Assembly: GCF_015291885.1 (NCBI RefSeq)
Contig: NZ_CP036186.1
Coordinates: 3,313,001 to 3,377,000 of the forward strand
DNA from: Stutzerimonas stutzeri
GTDB lineage: Bacteria > Pseudomonadota > Gammaproteobacteria > Pseudomonadales > Pseudomonadaceae
Direction of reading: 5' to 3'
DNA length: 64,000 nt
Part shown: positions 29,703 through 38,125 of the stretch, one piece after another
Position numbering within the stretch: position 1 is the first letter of the stretch
Layout: each line of letters begins with the position of its first letter
Made by a program: the position numbers and the translations under genes
Notes under the pieces: generated by a model
Told to the model about the DNA's origin: nothing
What the model saw: only the letters and a program-made list of their open reading frames with translations
The model's database searches: none

Positions 29703-30359
29703 ATGCGAATGAAAGATCAAGCTGTGTCGGCCTATCAGCCAGCCCAACCCCGCGTAATGCTGCTCTCTGCCAGCAAGCTGCTCCACAGCACGCTGCGCCA
29801 GCATCTCCACGATGGCCCCGACTGCACCCTCGTCCACATGATCGCACCGCGACCCGAGCAGGCCGACGCGGCATTGATCCTGCTCGATGTAGCCAGTTTC
29901 GACCGTGACGCCTGCGTGCATCTGCTTCGACAGTTCGGCGATGCACCCATGGCGCTGATCAACGCGCAACCGGATCAGGCCCGGCGGCTGGTCGAAACGC
30001 ATCCGTGGATCCGCGGCGTTTTCTACCGCGCGACCCCACGCAACATCTTCGTGCGTGGGGTACAGGCCATGCTCGCCGGCGGTGACTGGCTGCCCAGGCA
30101 GCTAATGGAAACGCTGCTATGCCGTTACCGCCAGCTCAGCAACGCGCATCAGGTCATCGACGAACTGACGCTGCGCGAAAAACAGATTCTTGCCCTCGCC
30201 GGCCAGGGCCTGTCGAACGCAGCCATCGGTGAAAGGCTGCACCTGAGCATCCACACCATAAAGAGCCATGTGCACAACGCCCTGCGCAAGCTCGGCGCCA
30301 GCAATCGCGCGCAGGGCGCATCGCTGGTGCTGGCTCACGTTGGCGAGGCGGTGTCGTGA
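29703..30359 (+). CDS. csgD: CsgD-like LuxR-type curli regulator
   Basis: A 218-residue regulator with an N-terminal receiver-like domain and a C-terminal LuxR helix-turn-helix (LTLREKQILALAGQGLSN then LHLSIHTIKSHVHNALRKLG, residues ~150-205). The receiver part has no evident phospho-acceptor cluster, as in enteric CsgD. Its place at the head of csgEFG, joined by a GTGA overlap with csgE, supports the name. The start may be the ATG at 29709, two codons later. Confidence 0.87.
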   Translation: MRMKDQAVSAYQPAQPRVMLLSASKLLHSTLRQHLHDGPDCTLVHMIAPRPEQADAALILLDVASFDRDACVHLLRQFGDAPMALINAQPDQARRLVETHPWIRGVFYRATPRNIFVRGVQAMLAGGDWLPRQLMETLLCRYRQLSNAHQVIDELTLREKQILALAGQGLSNAAIGERLHLSIHTIKSHVHNALRKLGASNRAQGASLVLAHVGEAVS

Positions 30360-30739
30360 CACGCACCGCCGCACTGCTTCTGCTGCTGTTGGGCCTGACT
30401 GCTCACGCCGACGAAGCCGAGCTGCAGGGGTTCATTACCAACAACACCATCTCCCGCTCCGGACACGAATTCTACGTGCGCTTCTGCGAGCGCCTGAACG
30501 ACATCAGCAGCCTGGACTTCAACCTCGCCATCAAGGAAAGGCCATCAGCCCGCTGGGGCGTCTTGGTCTGGGTGGAGCACGAGAACCAGACACTGTATCG
30601 CCGGTTCCTGCAGCCCAACGTGGCAGACATGAAGGAGCCGGCCTACGAGGCCGCCGATTTCGTGGTGCAGGAAATCAACCGGCGCAAGATCGAAGCGCTG
30701 TTCGAAGACAACATTGACATGGCCAAGGACGAGTTATGA
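30356..30739 (+). CDS. csgE: Curli secretion specificity factor CsgE
   Basis: A 127-residue exported protein with a signal peptide (cleavage near TAHA-DE, residue 19). In the curli system CsgE caps the CsgG pore from the periplasm and directs CsgA to it. The TITTNTISRSGHEFY-like segment (here ITNNTISRSGHEFYVRF) and the conserved aromatic residues are seen. The gene starts with GTG overlapping the csgD stop, and its stop overlaps the csgF start (ATGA). Confidence 0.9.
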   Translation: MTRTAALLLLLLGLTAHADEAELQGFITNNTISRSGHEFYVRFCERLNDISSLDFNLAIKERPSARWGVLVWVEHENQTLYRRFLQPNVADMKEPAYEAADFVVQEINRRKIEALFEDNIDMAKDEL

Positions 30740-31152
30740 AACAGCACATTCCTAGAACGATTGGCACGCTGCTAGGCAGCCTGCTGCTCAGCGTTGGCGC
30801 CCATGCCACTGAGCTGGTGTACACCCCAGTCAACCCATCCTTCGGCGGCAGCCCCCTCAACGGTGCATGGTTGCTGGGCAACGCCCAGGCGCAGAACAAG
30901 AAGAAGGACCCGGATGCACTGGATCGCTCATCGCTGCTGGGCAATCAATCCGCGCTGGATCGCTTCACCAGTCAGCTGGAGTCCCGCGTGCTCGGCGACC
31001 TGCTCAACGGTGTGAAGGACGGCAAGACCGGCATGGTTACCACCGACGACTTCGTCGTGCGCGTCTACAACGGCGATGCCGGCATGCTGATCGTGGAAAT
31101 TAAAGACCGCCTCACCGGCGAAATATCCGAAATCATCGTCGGACAGAACTGA
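30736..31152 (+). CDS. csgF: Curli assembly factor CsgF
   Basis: A 138-residue exported protein (signal cleaved near HAT-EL). After the signal it has the CsgF hallmark VNPSFGGSPLNG..LL..A..Q, here YTPVNPSFGGSPLNGAWLLG, which in Escherichia coli inserts into the CsgG pore and places the CsgB nucleator at the surface. Translationally coupled to csgE. Confidence 0.92.
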   Translation: MKQHIPRTIGTLLGSLLLSVGAHATELVYTPVNPSFGGSPLNGAWLLGNAQAQNKKKDPDALDRSSLLGNQSALDRFTSQLESRVLGDLLNGVKDGKTGMVTTDDFVVRVYNGDAGMLIVEIKDRLTGEISEIIVGQN

Positions 31153-31172
31153 CCCCAGGAGAAACAAAGGCC

Positions 31173-32003
31173 ATGAGAAGCCTATTCGTAGCCATAGGGA
31201 TGATGGCTGTACTTCAGGGTTGCGCCGTACGCGAGCCCATGTCTGCCGACCAACACCCGCCAACCCTGACCCCACGTACTTCGACCTATCAGGATCTGCT
31301 CGCCCTGCCGCGCCCGAAAGGCCCGCTAGTGGCTGCCGTGTACGGCTTCCGCGACCAAACCGGCCAGTACAAGCCGACACCAGCCAGCTCGTTCTCCACC
31401 GCGGTGACCCAGGGCGCAGCGAGCATGCTGGTCGATGCCATGCAGGCCAGCGGCTGGTTCGTGGTGCTCGAGCGCGAAGGTCTGCAGAACGTACTGACCG
31501 AACGCAAAATCATCCGCGCATCGCAGGCCAAGCCGGATGTGGCACCTAACATCCAGTCCGAGCTGCCATCACTGCTGGCAGCGAACATCATCATGGAAGG
31601 CGCCATCGTCGCCTACGAGACCAACGTGCGCAGCGGCGGCCAGGGTGCGCGTTACCTCGGTATCGGGCTTTCCCAGGAGTACCGCGTCGACCAAGTCACG
31701 GTGAACCTGCGAGCCATCGACGTGCGCAGCGGCAGAGTGCTGTCGAACGTGATGACCACCAAGACGATCTTCTCCGTCGGCCGCAGCGCCAACGTCTACA
31801 AGTTCATCGAGTTCAAGGAACTGCTCGAAGCCGAGGCGGGTTACACCACCAACGAGCCGGCGCAGCTCTGCGTGCTTTCCGCGATTGAGGCCGCCGTCGC
31901 ACACCTGATCGCCCAAGGTGTCGATCGACGCCTATGGCAGACCGCCGAGGGCCACGGCAGCGAGCATCCGGAACTGAGCAAGTATTTGAGCAAACTGAAC
32001 TGA
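31173..32003 (+). CDS. csgG: Curli secretion channel CsgG
   Basis: A 276-residue outer-membrane lipoprotein that forms the nonameric curli export pore. The lipobox LQGC is near residue 15. Conserved CsgG stretches are present: VYGFRDQTGQYKPTP, then the constriction region with SSFSTAVTQGA and WFVVLEREGLQNVLTERKI. Length matches the family. It follows csgF by 20 bases with an AGGAGA ribosome binding site. Confidence 0.95.
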   Translation: MRSLFVAIGMMAVLQGCAVREPMSADQHPPTLTPRTSTYQDLLALPRPKGPLVAAVYGFRDQTGQYKPTPASSFSTAVTQGAASMLVDAMQASGWFVVLEREGLQNVLTERKIIRASQAKPDVAPNIQSELPSLLAANIIMEGAIVAYETNVRSGGQGARYLGIGLSQEYRVDQVTVNLRAIDVRSGRVLSNVMTTKTIFSVGRSANVYKFIEFKELLEAEAGYTTNEPAQLCVLSAIEAAVAHLIAQGVDRRLWQTAEGHGSEHPELSKYLSKLN

Positions 32004-32007
32004 GGCG

Positions 32008-32032
32008 CCTCGTCGGCGCAATGCCGACGAGG
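32008..32032 (+). terminator. Hairpin after csgG
   Basis: CCTCGTCGGC and its exact complement separated by five bases, directly after the csgG stop and followed by GGTTT. The ten-base GC-rich stem would end or attenuate csgDEFG transcription and separate it from csgBA. Confidence 0.7.
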
Positions 32033-32268
32033 GTTTACCTTCTACGAAAACCCGTCTCGATGACCTGTTTGCGGCACGCCTCGTGGCAATGCCGTAGGCG
32101 GGTCCATGCACGCAAATGCGGCAACGATGTTCTGCAGATCACCGACGAACAACGCCTGTCACTACCCATCACGCACCAGATCACCGCACTTTCAATCATT
32201 GGATGGATGGTCGCCGACCCGATTCAGGGCAAATATGGCGTCATCTGAGCCCATCAGGACAGGACGCC
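32033..32268 (+). promoter_or_regulatory. csgBA upstream region
   Basis: 236 bases between the csgG hairpin and csgB. It probably holds the csgBA promoter, the expected target of CsgD. A further near-palindromic stretch lies around 32075-32105. I cannot name a -10/-35 pair with confidence. Confidence 0.35.
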
Positions 32269-32760
32269 ATGACCCGCTCGCAACGGATTGCGCATGATCT
32301 GCTTTTACCCGCTGTTCTGCTGCTGGCTACCTACAGCCACGCAGATCTGGCCATCGCGGCCGATCTTGCGCCCAGCGAACTTTCCTTCGCCAGCGGCGGT
32401 TCCCCCAGCCTCCCCCATTCCGGCGCCCAAGGCGCGCTCGCGGTCGTTCAGCAATCCGGCCAGGACATGGCCGGGCGCATCGTACAAACCGGTGCGGAAC
32501 TCGAGGCGTACATCATCCAGAGCGGCTACGCCAACAGCGCCTCTATCGAGCAGATTGGTCAGGGCAACACCGCGCTGATCAGCCAGAACGGCTTTGGCAA
32601 CGACGCGCTTATCGAACAGAACGGCTCGGACAACCGCGCCGCCATCGCACAGCAGGGCGCGAGCAATCGCGCCCTCATCGAACAGACCGGCAGCGGGCAT
32701 AACAGCAATGTCAGCCAGAGCGGCCAAGGTCTGACGGTAGTGGTTCGCCAGTACCGCTAA
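32269..32760 (+). CDS. csgB: Minor curlin / nucleator CsgB
   Basis: A 163-residue exported protein (signal ending near SHA-DLA). The C-terminal two thirds contain about five imperfect curlin repeats with regularly spaced Gln, Gly and Asn (IEQIGQGNTALISQNGFGN, IEQNGSDNRAAIAQQGASN). Its size equals that of CsgB, the surface-attached nucleator of amyloid growth; position before a larger repeat protein supports csgB rather than csgA. The ATG at 32269 follows AGGAC and is chosen over a much longer open frame. Confidence 0.88.
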   Translation: MTRSQRIAHDLLLPAVLLLATYSHADLAIAADLAPSELSFASGGSPSLPHSGAQGALAVVQQSGQDMAGRIVQTGAELEAYIIQSGYANSASIEQIGQGNTALISQNGFGNDALIEQNGSDNRAAIAQQGASNRALIEQTGSGHNSNVSQSGQGLTVVVRQYR

Positions 32761-32807
32761 TCCTAGGGAAATACCGCTGTACTTAAAACATCCATGGAGT
32801 GACAAAA

Positions 32808-34094
32808 ATGTTTAAGTTCAAACCTCTTGTAGCAGCCATTCTGACCGTCGCCACTGCCCAGGCTTTTGCCGCCGAAAACACCTCGGAGCAAAACCAGCAC
32901 GGCATCAACAATGTCGCAGAAGTGCTGCAAAGCGGCGGTTCGGGCAACCTGGCCACCCAGGGCCAGAGCGGCTTCGGCAACAACGCGATGATCGAACAGA
33001 ACAGCGCCTACGAAACAACTGCCAAGCAGAGCCAGGCTGGCAATTTCAACGTTGCCGAGGCCCAGCAGAACGCTACCTCGATGACCGGCTCGACGCAGAA
33101 CCAGCGCGGCTGGGGCAACGATGCGCTGGTCGAGCAGACCGGCACCTACAAGACCGGCACCACGCAAAACCAGAACGGTATCAAAAACGTCGCCGAAACC
33201 TTCCAGACCGCAGCGACGATGACCAACGCCACCACCGACCAGACTGGCAAGGACAACTACGGTCTTGTCACCCAATCGGCCAGCTACGCCAGCCAGGCCA
33301 CGCTTACGCAGAATGGCGATCTGAACAACGGCAGCATCACCCAGGCGGCCAGCATGGTCGACCGCGCGACAATCGATCAGCAGGGCACCGACAACGACGC
33401 GCATGTCACGCAACTCGCCAGCAGCGGTTCCATTGCCGAGGTCGAGCAGATCGGCTGGCGCAACGACGCCATGGTTTCGCAGACCGGCGTGCAGCACGAG
33501 GCGTACGTTCTGTCCGACGGCAGCAACAACACCGTCGACGTGAATCAGAACGGTAACGCGCAGAACGCATTCGTACTGCAGAACGGCACCGGTAACGACT
33601 CCAGCATCGTGCAGACCAATGGCTGGTTCGGCGGCAACAACACCGCCACTACCGAGCAGTTCGGTACTGGCAACGAAGCCGATGTCTATCAGAACGGCCG
33701 CAACCAGACCGCCAAGACCATTCAGGAAGGCAGCTACAACGTTGCGTCCGTTGACCAGCAAGGCCGCGGCAACGATCTGCACTTCCACCAGGACGGCGTT
33801 GGCAACGAGCTGAATGCCGTGCAAAACGGCACCGATAACGAAATAGTCGGTGTCAGCTATGGCTGGGCCAACAGCAGCGATATCGAACAGAACGGTCGCG
33901 ACAACGTGGCTACGGTCCGCCAGGAAGGCTCGCTGAACGACGTCATGCTGAGCCAGAGTGGCGCTGACCACCTGATCAAGGTGACCCAGCATGGCTTCGG
34001 CAACGAGGCCATCGCCAGCCAGGCCGGCTATGGCAACGCCGCTTACATCACCCAGAACGGCACGAACAACAGCGCCCTCGTCACTCAGCACTAA
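32808..34094 (+). CDS. csgA: Major curlin subunit CsgA, extra-long
   Basis: A 428-residue exported amyloid subunit; the signal peptide ends near AFA-AEN at residue 22. The rest is an unbroken series of about 36 strand units of 10-12 residues, i.e. roughly 18 two-strand curlin repeats with the pattern Gln-x-Gly-x-x-Asn-x-Ala-x-x-x-Gln. Enteric CsgA has about 150 residues and five repeats. GGAG eight bases before the ATG at 32808 decides this start over a GTG three codons upstream. It follows csgB by 47 bases and is probably co-transcribed. No csgC gene is seen. Confidence 0.9.
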   Translation: MFKFKPLVAAILTVATAQAFAAENTSEQNQHGINNVAEVLQSGGSGNLATQGQSGFGNNAMIEQNSAYETTAKQSQAGNFNVAEAQQNATSMTGSTQNQRGWGNDALVEQTGTYKTGTTQNQNGIKNVAETFQTAATMTNATTDQTGKDNYGLVTQSASYASQATLTQNGDLNNGSITQAASMVDRATIDQQGTDNDAHVTQLASSGSIAEVEQIGWRNDAMVSQTGVQHEAYVLSDGSNNTVDVNQNGNAQNAFVLQNGTGNDSSIVQTNGWFGGNNTATTEQFGTGNEADVYQNGRNQTAKTIQEGSYNVASVDQQGRGNDLHFHQDGVGNELNAVQNGTDNEIVGVSYGWANSSDIEQNGRDNVATVRQEGSLNDVMLSQSGADHLIKVTQHGFGNEAIASQAGYGNAAYITQNGTNNSALVTQH

Positions 34095-34112
34095 CTCGAT
34101 CCACGCCCCTAA

Positions 34113-34137
34113 GACTGCCGGCCTCGTGCCGGCAGTC
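34113..34137 (+). terminator. Terminator after csgA
   Basis: GACTGCCGGC and its exact complement around a five-base loop, 18 bases after the csgA stop. A ten-base GC-rich stem, followed by a moderately T-containing stretch; likely intrinsic terminator of csgBA. Confidence 0.75.
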
Positions 34138-34483
34138 GCGCTTATCCGCCCGCCTTGCCGCTGCCCCGCTCCCATCCCCCCTCACGGCTTCACGACCCGC
34201 GCACCGTTTCGGTGGCGAGCCTGGCAATCGGCCACCCTCCGCGCCCCAAACTGAAGCAAGCTGACGCATCGGTCAGATCAGGCAGGCGCATCTGTTCGCC
34301 CATACCGGCGCTCGATTTGCCATAAGTCGAACCGGCAGGAATAAATAACCCTTTATTAATCAAATAATTAACTGAACTTTACAGCGGCATCCTGGTGTTG
34401 GCGCGGCGCTTGCTTTGGGACCAAAGCCTGACCGCTTGGACAACTTACAAGCTCACTCAAATGCCAACACGGAGTACACATCA
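34138..34483 (+). promoter_or_regulatory. Leader of the Tsx-like porin gene
   Basis: 346 bases without a gene. The stretch around 34337-34380 is strikingly AT-rich (AATAAATAACC, TTTATTAATC, AATAATTAAC) against the GC-rich surroundings and is the probable promoter/regulator region of the Tsx-like gene. The GGAG at 34471 serves as ribosome binding site. Confidence 0.4.
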
Positions 34484-35299
34484 ATGAAGCGCAGCCTGAC
34501 CACCGCAGCCCTCGCGGCCGGGTTCATCCTCAGCAGCCAAGCCATGGCCAGCCCAATGCTCTGGCAGAACAACAGCCTGACCTACCTGTACGGCAAGGAT
34601 TACAAGGTGGATGCCGGCGACATCCAGCAGACCATCACCTTCGAACACGCCAGCGGCTGGACGTGGGGCGACGTGTTCCTGTTCGTAGACAACAAGTGGT
34701 ACAACGGCATCTCCGGCAGCGACGGTCACACCTACTACGGTGAGTTCAGCCCGCGCCTTTCGCTGGGCAAGATCACGGGTACCGACCTGTCCTTCGGTCC
34801 GATCAAGGACGTGCTCATCTCGGCAACCTACGAGCGCGGAGAAAGCCAGGACGACGGTACGCCCAACCAGAACTACCTGCTCGGCCCGGCAGTCGATCTC
34901 GCCATTCCCGGTTTCGACCGCTTCTCGCTGAACACTTACTACCGTAAGCCCGACGGCACCACCGGCAAGCCGGGCGGTCAGTGGCAGATTACTCCGACCT
35001 GGGCCATGACCTTCCCGGTGGGCAAATCGGACATTCTCTTCGACGGCTATATCGACTGGGTCGTCAACGACAAGAAGAACAGCAACACCGAGCTGAAGAA
35101 GAACTTCCACTTCAACCCGCAGATCAAGTACGACCTCGGCAAGGCGCTGGACTACACGCCCGGCAAGCTCTATGTCGGTATCGAATACGACTACTGGTCG
35201 AACAAGTACGGCATCGAAGACGGAGGCTTCGTCAGCGAGAACTTCGTTGGCCCGACCGACCAGAACACCTTCAGCGCCATCGTCAAAGCGCATTTCTGA
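34484..35299 (+). CDS. Tsx-like nucleoside-specific outer membrane channel
   Basis: A 271-residue exported protein (signal cleaved near AMA-SPM, residue 22) ending in phenylalanine (VKAHF), as expected for an outer-membrane beta-barrel. The pattern of alternating hydrophobic strands and the openings MLWQNNSLTYLYGKDY and TFEHASGWTWGDVFLF match the Tsx-like (OmpT/nucleoside channel) porins. The ATG at 34484 is selected by signal peptide and GGAG site. A RutR-like regulator follows, suggesting nucleoside or pyrimidine uptake as its role; this is inference. Confidence 0.82.
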   Translation: MKRSLTTAALAAGFILSSQAMASPMLWQNNSLTYLYGKDYKVDAGDIQQTITFEHASGWTWGDVFLFVDNKWYNGISGSDGHTYYGEFSPRLSLGKITGTDLSFGPIKDVLISATYERGESQDDGTPNQNYLLGPAVDLAIPGFDRFSLNTYYRKPDGTTGKPGGQWQITPTWAMTFPVGKSDILFDGYIDWVVNDKKNSNTELKKNFHFNPQIKYDLGKALDYTPGKLYVGIEYDYWSNKYGIEDGGFVSENFVGPTDQNTFSAIVKAHF

Positions 35300-35454
35300 C
35301 GCGCTCGCCGCCCGAATGCCCGGGCGGCGCTTGCCTGCAAGGGCGACTGTTGATCCTGACAAGCGCAACGGCTGCTCATGCAACAAAACTCGTGCAGAAT
35401 CCGCCTGACTCGGTTCACCGCCTCTTACTCTGGGGTTCGTGGCCTGAACCGTAG

Positions 35455-35472
35455 GGTGGGCTTCAGCCCACC
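35455..35472. repeat. 18-bp palindrome, second copy
   Basis: GGTGGGCTTCAGCCCACC, the exact reverse complement of the element at 14863-14880, lies between the Tsx-like gene and the RutR-like gene. Intergenic location in both cases suggests a dispersed hairpin element. Confidence 0.6.
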
Positions 35473-35551
35473 GAAACCGATGACGGCCTCCAATGCCGGG
35501 CTAACGCTCATAACTGAAGGCCGGCCGCCAGCGCGCTCACGGACAGGGACC

Positions 35552-36226
35552 ATGGACAAGAACAACGCACCGCAGCCGCTCTACACCGCCCACGGCAAAC
35601 CCGCAGGTCGTATTCGCCAGAAGAACGAGGAGTCGATTCTCGCAGCCGCCGCCGAAGAGTTCGCCCGCTATGGCTTCAAGGGCACCAGCATGAACGCCAT
35701 CGCCACCCGTGCCGGGTTGCCCAAGGCGAACGTGCACTACTACTTCAACAGCAAGCTGGGGCTGTACGTCGAAGTCATGCGGCATATTCTCGAGCTCTGG
35801 GACACAGCCTTCGACGACCTCACCGTCGACGATGACCCGGCCACCGCCCTGGCCGAATACATCCGCATCAAGATGGAGTTCTCGCGGCGCCATCCCGAGG
35901 CCTCGAAGATCTTCGCCATGGAAGTCATCAGCGGCTGTGAATGCCTGTCCGAACATTTCAACAAGGACTACCGCAACTGGTTTCGTGGCCGTGCCGCCGT
36001 ATTCGACGCATGGATCGCTGCCGGCAAGATGGACCCAGTGGACCCGATGCACCTGATCTTCATGATCTGGAGCAGCACTCAGCACTACGCCGACTTTTCC
36101 GATCAGATCCGTCGCATCAACGGCAAGCGCATGACCCGAGCAGACTTCGCTCGCGCCAGCGACAACCTGATCGCCGTCATCCTCAAAGGCTGCGGGCTTA
36201 CGCCGCCGCCAACACCGGAGCGCTGA
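35552..36226 (+). CDS. TetR family regulator, RutR-like
   Basis: A 224-residue TetR-type repressor. The N-terminal helix-turn-helix spans about residues 25-70 (FARYGFKGTSMNAIATRAG, then KANVHYYFNSKLGLY). The C-terminal domain contains the RutR-characteristic stretch HLIFMIWSSTQHYADF. Escherichia coli RutR binds uracil or thymine and governs pyrimidine use, so a pyrimidine ligand is likely. The ATG at 35552 is preceded by GGGACC and chosen over a far upstream start that would cross the palindrome. A LysR regulator begins seven bases after its stop. Confidence 0.85.
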   Translation: MDKNNAPQPLYTAHGKPAGRIRQKNEESILAAAAEEFARYGFKGTSMNAIATRAGLPKANVHYYFNSKLGLYVEVMRHILELWDTAFDDLTVDDDPATALAEYIRIKMEFSRRHPEASKIFAMEVISGCECLSEHFNKDYRNWFRGRAAVFDAWIAAGKMDPVDPMHLIFMIWSSTQHYADFSDQIRRINGKRMTRADFARASDNLIAVILKGCGLTPPPTPER

Positions 36227-36232
36227 CAGAGC

Positions 36233-37189
36233 GTGGCGCGCAAGCTGCGCATCCACTCGCCGGCCATCCATTACTTCGACATGGTGCGGCGCTGCCAGTC
36301 GATTCGCGAAGCCTCGCGGCGGCTGAACGTGGCCTCATCGGCGGTAAACCGACAGATCCTCAAACTTGAAGACGAGATCGGCACACCGCTATTCGAACGC
36401 CTGCCCAGCGGCCTGCGCCTGACCGCAGCCGGCGAGATTTTCGCCCGTCACGTCATCGTAGTACTGCAGGATACCGAGCGAGTGCGCTCCGAATTGGACG
36501 CACTCCAGGGCCTGCGCACTGGCCATGTGGAGATTGCCACCGTATCGGGCGTAACCACCGATTTGCTGCCCGGGGTGCTGGAGCAGCTGCGCGAGCGCTA
36601 TCCTCGGGTCACGGTGGGCGTCACCAGCCTTGGCTCGCAGGCTATTCCTGAAGCGGTAATCAGCGGTCAGGCTGACATCGGCCTGGCTTTCGCACTGCCA
36701 CGCACCGCTGATCTGCAGCAGCTGGGCGTCGGTCATTTTCGTCTGGGCGCCATCGTCGACCCGGCGCATCCATTGGCCGAACGCGCCGACGTCAGCTTCG
36801 CCACTTGCGCCGAATATCCGCTGATCCTGGCCAAGAGTGACCTCTCAATCCATCACCTGCTGGCACCGCTGCTGGCGCGTACTCGTCCGCGACACAAGGC
36901 GCCACTGGAAACCAGTTCGGTGGAGCTAGCCCTGCAGATGGCCAAGCGCGGCGCCGGTGTCGCTTTCCAGACGCGCATCGGCATCGAGGCAGAGCTCGCC
37001 AGCGGCACCCTGATGCACGTTCCGCTTAACGACAGTGGCGCGGTATTCAGCGATCTCGGCGTCTATGTGCGCAGTTCGCGTTACCTGCCTGTGGCCGTCG
37101 ATGCCTTCGTCCGGGCGCTCAGCGAAGAAATCGCCATACGGGAGGCCGCGCAGAATGGCGTCGCGAGCAGCGCAACGAAAACAAGCTGA
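36233..37189 (+). CDS. LysR-type transcriptional regulator
   Basis: A 318-residue LysR-type regulator with a GTG start six bases after the RutR-like stop. The helix-turn-helix lies within residues 12-60 (CQSIREASRRLNVASSAVNRQILKLEDE), followed by the effector-binding domain. The ligand is unknown; co-transcription with the RutR-like gene suggests a shared pyrimidine or nitrogen role. Confidence 0.87.
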   Translation: MARKLRIHSPAIHYFDMVRRCQSIREASRRLNVASSAVNRQILKLEDEIGTPLFERLPSGLRLTAAGEIFARHVIVVLQDTERVRSELDALQGLRTGHVEIATVSGVTTDLLPGVLEQLRERYPRVTVGVTSLGSQAIPEAVISGQADIGLAFALPRTADLQQLGVGHFRLGAIVDPAHPLAERADVSFATCAEYPLILAKSDLSIHHLLAPLLARTRPRHKAPLETSSVELALQMAKRGAGVAFQTRIGIEAELASGTLMHVPLNDSGAVFSDLGVYVRSSRYLPVAVDAFVRALSEEIAIREAAQNGVASSATKTS

Positions 37190-37245
37190 ACGTCCGCCGC
37201 AGCTGTCGCTCTATTTAGCGAACCCAACGCTCAGGAGCACCCCTG

Positions 37246-37764
37246 ATGTCATCCCGCCTGCTTGCCGTGCCCGCCGCAATGATTCTCTCGCTGGCGACCC
37301 TCTCCTGCCATGCCGCCGAGGGCACTCCGCTGGGCTGGGTCGAGCGTGGTCTGATACTCCCCGAACAAGTCACCGTGAAGTTCAAGCTCGACACCGGCGC
37401 CCTGACCTCCTCCATGCACGCCGAGGATGTCGACTACTTCGAGAAAGACGGTGACAAGTGGGTCCGCTTCGATCTGGACCTCAAGGACGTGGAGCACGAC
37501 AAGCTGGTCAAGTCGCGCATCGAGCGCAAACTGCAGCGCGAGCTGACCGTGCGCGGCGCCGGCGGCAAGGAAGACAGGCCCGTCGTGCTGATGAAGGTCT
37601 GTATCGGCGATCGCCTGCTCGAAGAGGAGTTCTCGCTTCGCGACCGCGACGAGATGAACTACCCCGTCCTGCTCGGCCGACGCACGCTGGAAAAGCTCGG
37701 CCCGGTGGACTCGGCGCGCACCTTCACCATCGAGCCGGCCTGCGAAGAGCTGGCCGAACGCTAA
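37246..37764 (+). CDS. Retropepsin-like aspartic protease (RimB / 'zinc protease' family)
   Basis: A 172-residue exported protein (signal ends near CHA-AE) of the family annotated as putative ATP-dependent zinc protease. The motif FKLDTGALTSSMHA is a retropepsin-type DTGA active site, and YPVLLGRRTLEKLG matches the family end motif; these point to a pepsin-like aspartic rather than a zinc enzyme. Relatives often sit beside RimK-like ATP-grasp ligases, but no such gene is here. Confidence 0.8.
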   Translation: MSSRLLAVPAAMILSLATLSCHAAEGTPLGWVERGLILPEQVTVKFKLDTGALTSSMHAEDVDYFEKDGDKWVRFDLDLKDVEHDKLVKSRIERKLQRELTVRGAGGKEDRPVVLMKVCIGDRLLEEEFSLRDRDEMNYPVLLGRRTLEKLGPVDSARTFTIEPACEELAER

Positions 37765-38125
37765 GCCACGATTGCGTCCGACGCGGCACTTGGCCGCGCG
37801 AGCGGCGGTCTCACCTTTTACACATACCCCGCATTACCGAGGCCGCATAACAGTGCGTTCGCGCAATCGCGCTAAAGCCCGACGCACCTCCCTCCCCGCA
37901 ATTATCAAACAATAATTATTACCATTTGTAATAGATTCCTGTCTTGCCTACCATACGGCCGCTTCGACCACCGGCTGCACCTTCGTGGCGGTGGTCGAGC
38001 GTGGTCGTGCGCGGGTGCCTAGCGCCAGTGACGCATCCATCCGCCTCAATAACAAGCCGGGCCTGAGCCCGCAGCCGTAAGCCTGATGAGACTCACATCC
38101 GCATATAGTCGCAATGGAGTCTGCA
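37765..38125 (+). promoter_or_regulatory. Upstream region of the TonB-dependent receptor
   Basis: 361 bases with an AT-rich centre (37900-37950) that holds the candidate Fur box listed separately. GGAG six bases before the ATG at 38126 is the ribosome binding site. An open frame overlapping the start of this region is a shadow of the upstream gene. Confidence 0.45.
37910..37924 (+). promoter_or_regulatory. Candidate Fur box
   Basis: CAATAAT-T-ATTACCA matches the 7-1-7 Fur consensus TGATAAT-N-ATTATCA at 11 of 14 positions and lies in the AT-rich segment about 200 bases upstream of the TonB-dependent receptor. Iron repression of the receptor would fit its likely siderophore role. Confidence 0.5.

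Noticed and set aside
32763..34175. A 470-residue minus-strand frame opposite csgA
   Set aside because: Its apparent repeats are the mirror of the curlin repeats on the plus strand.
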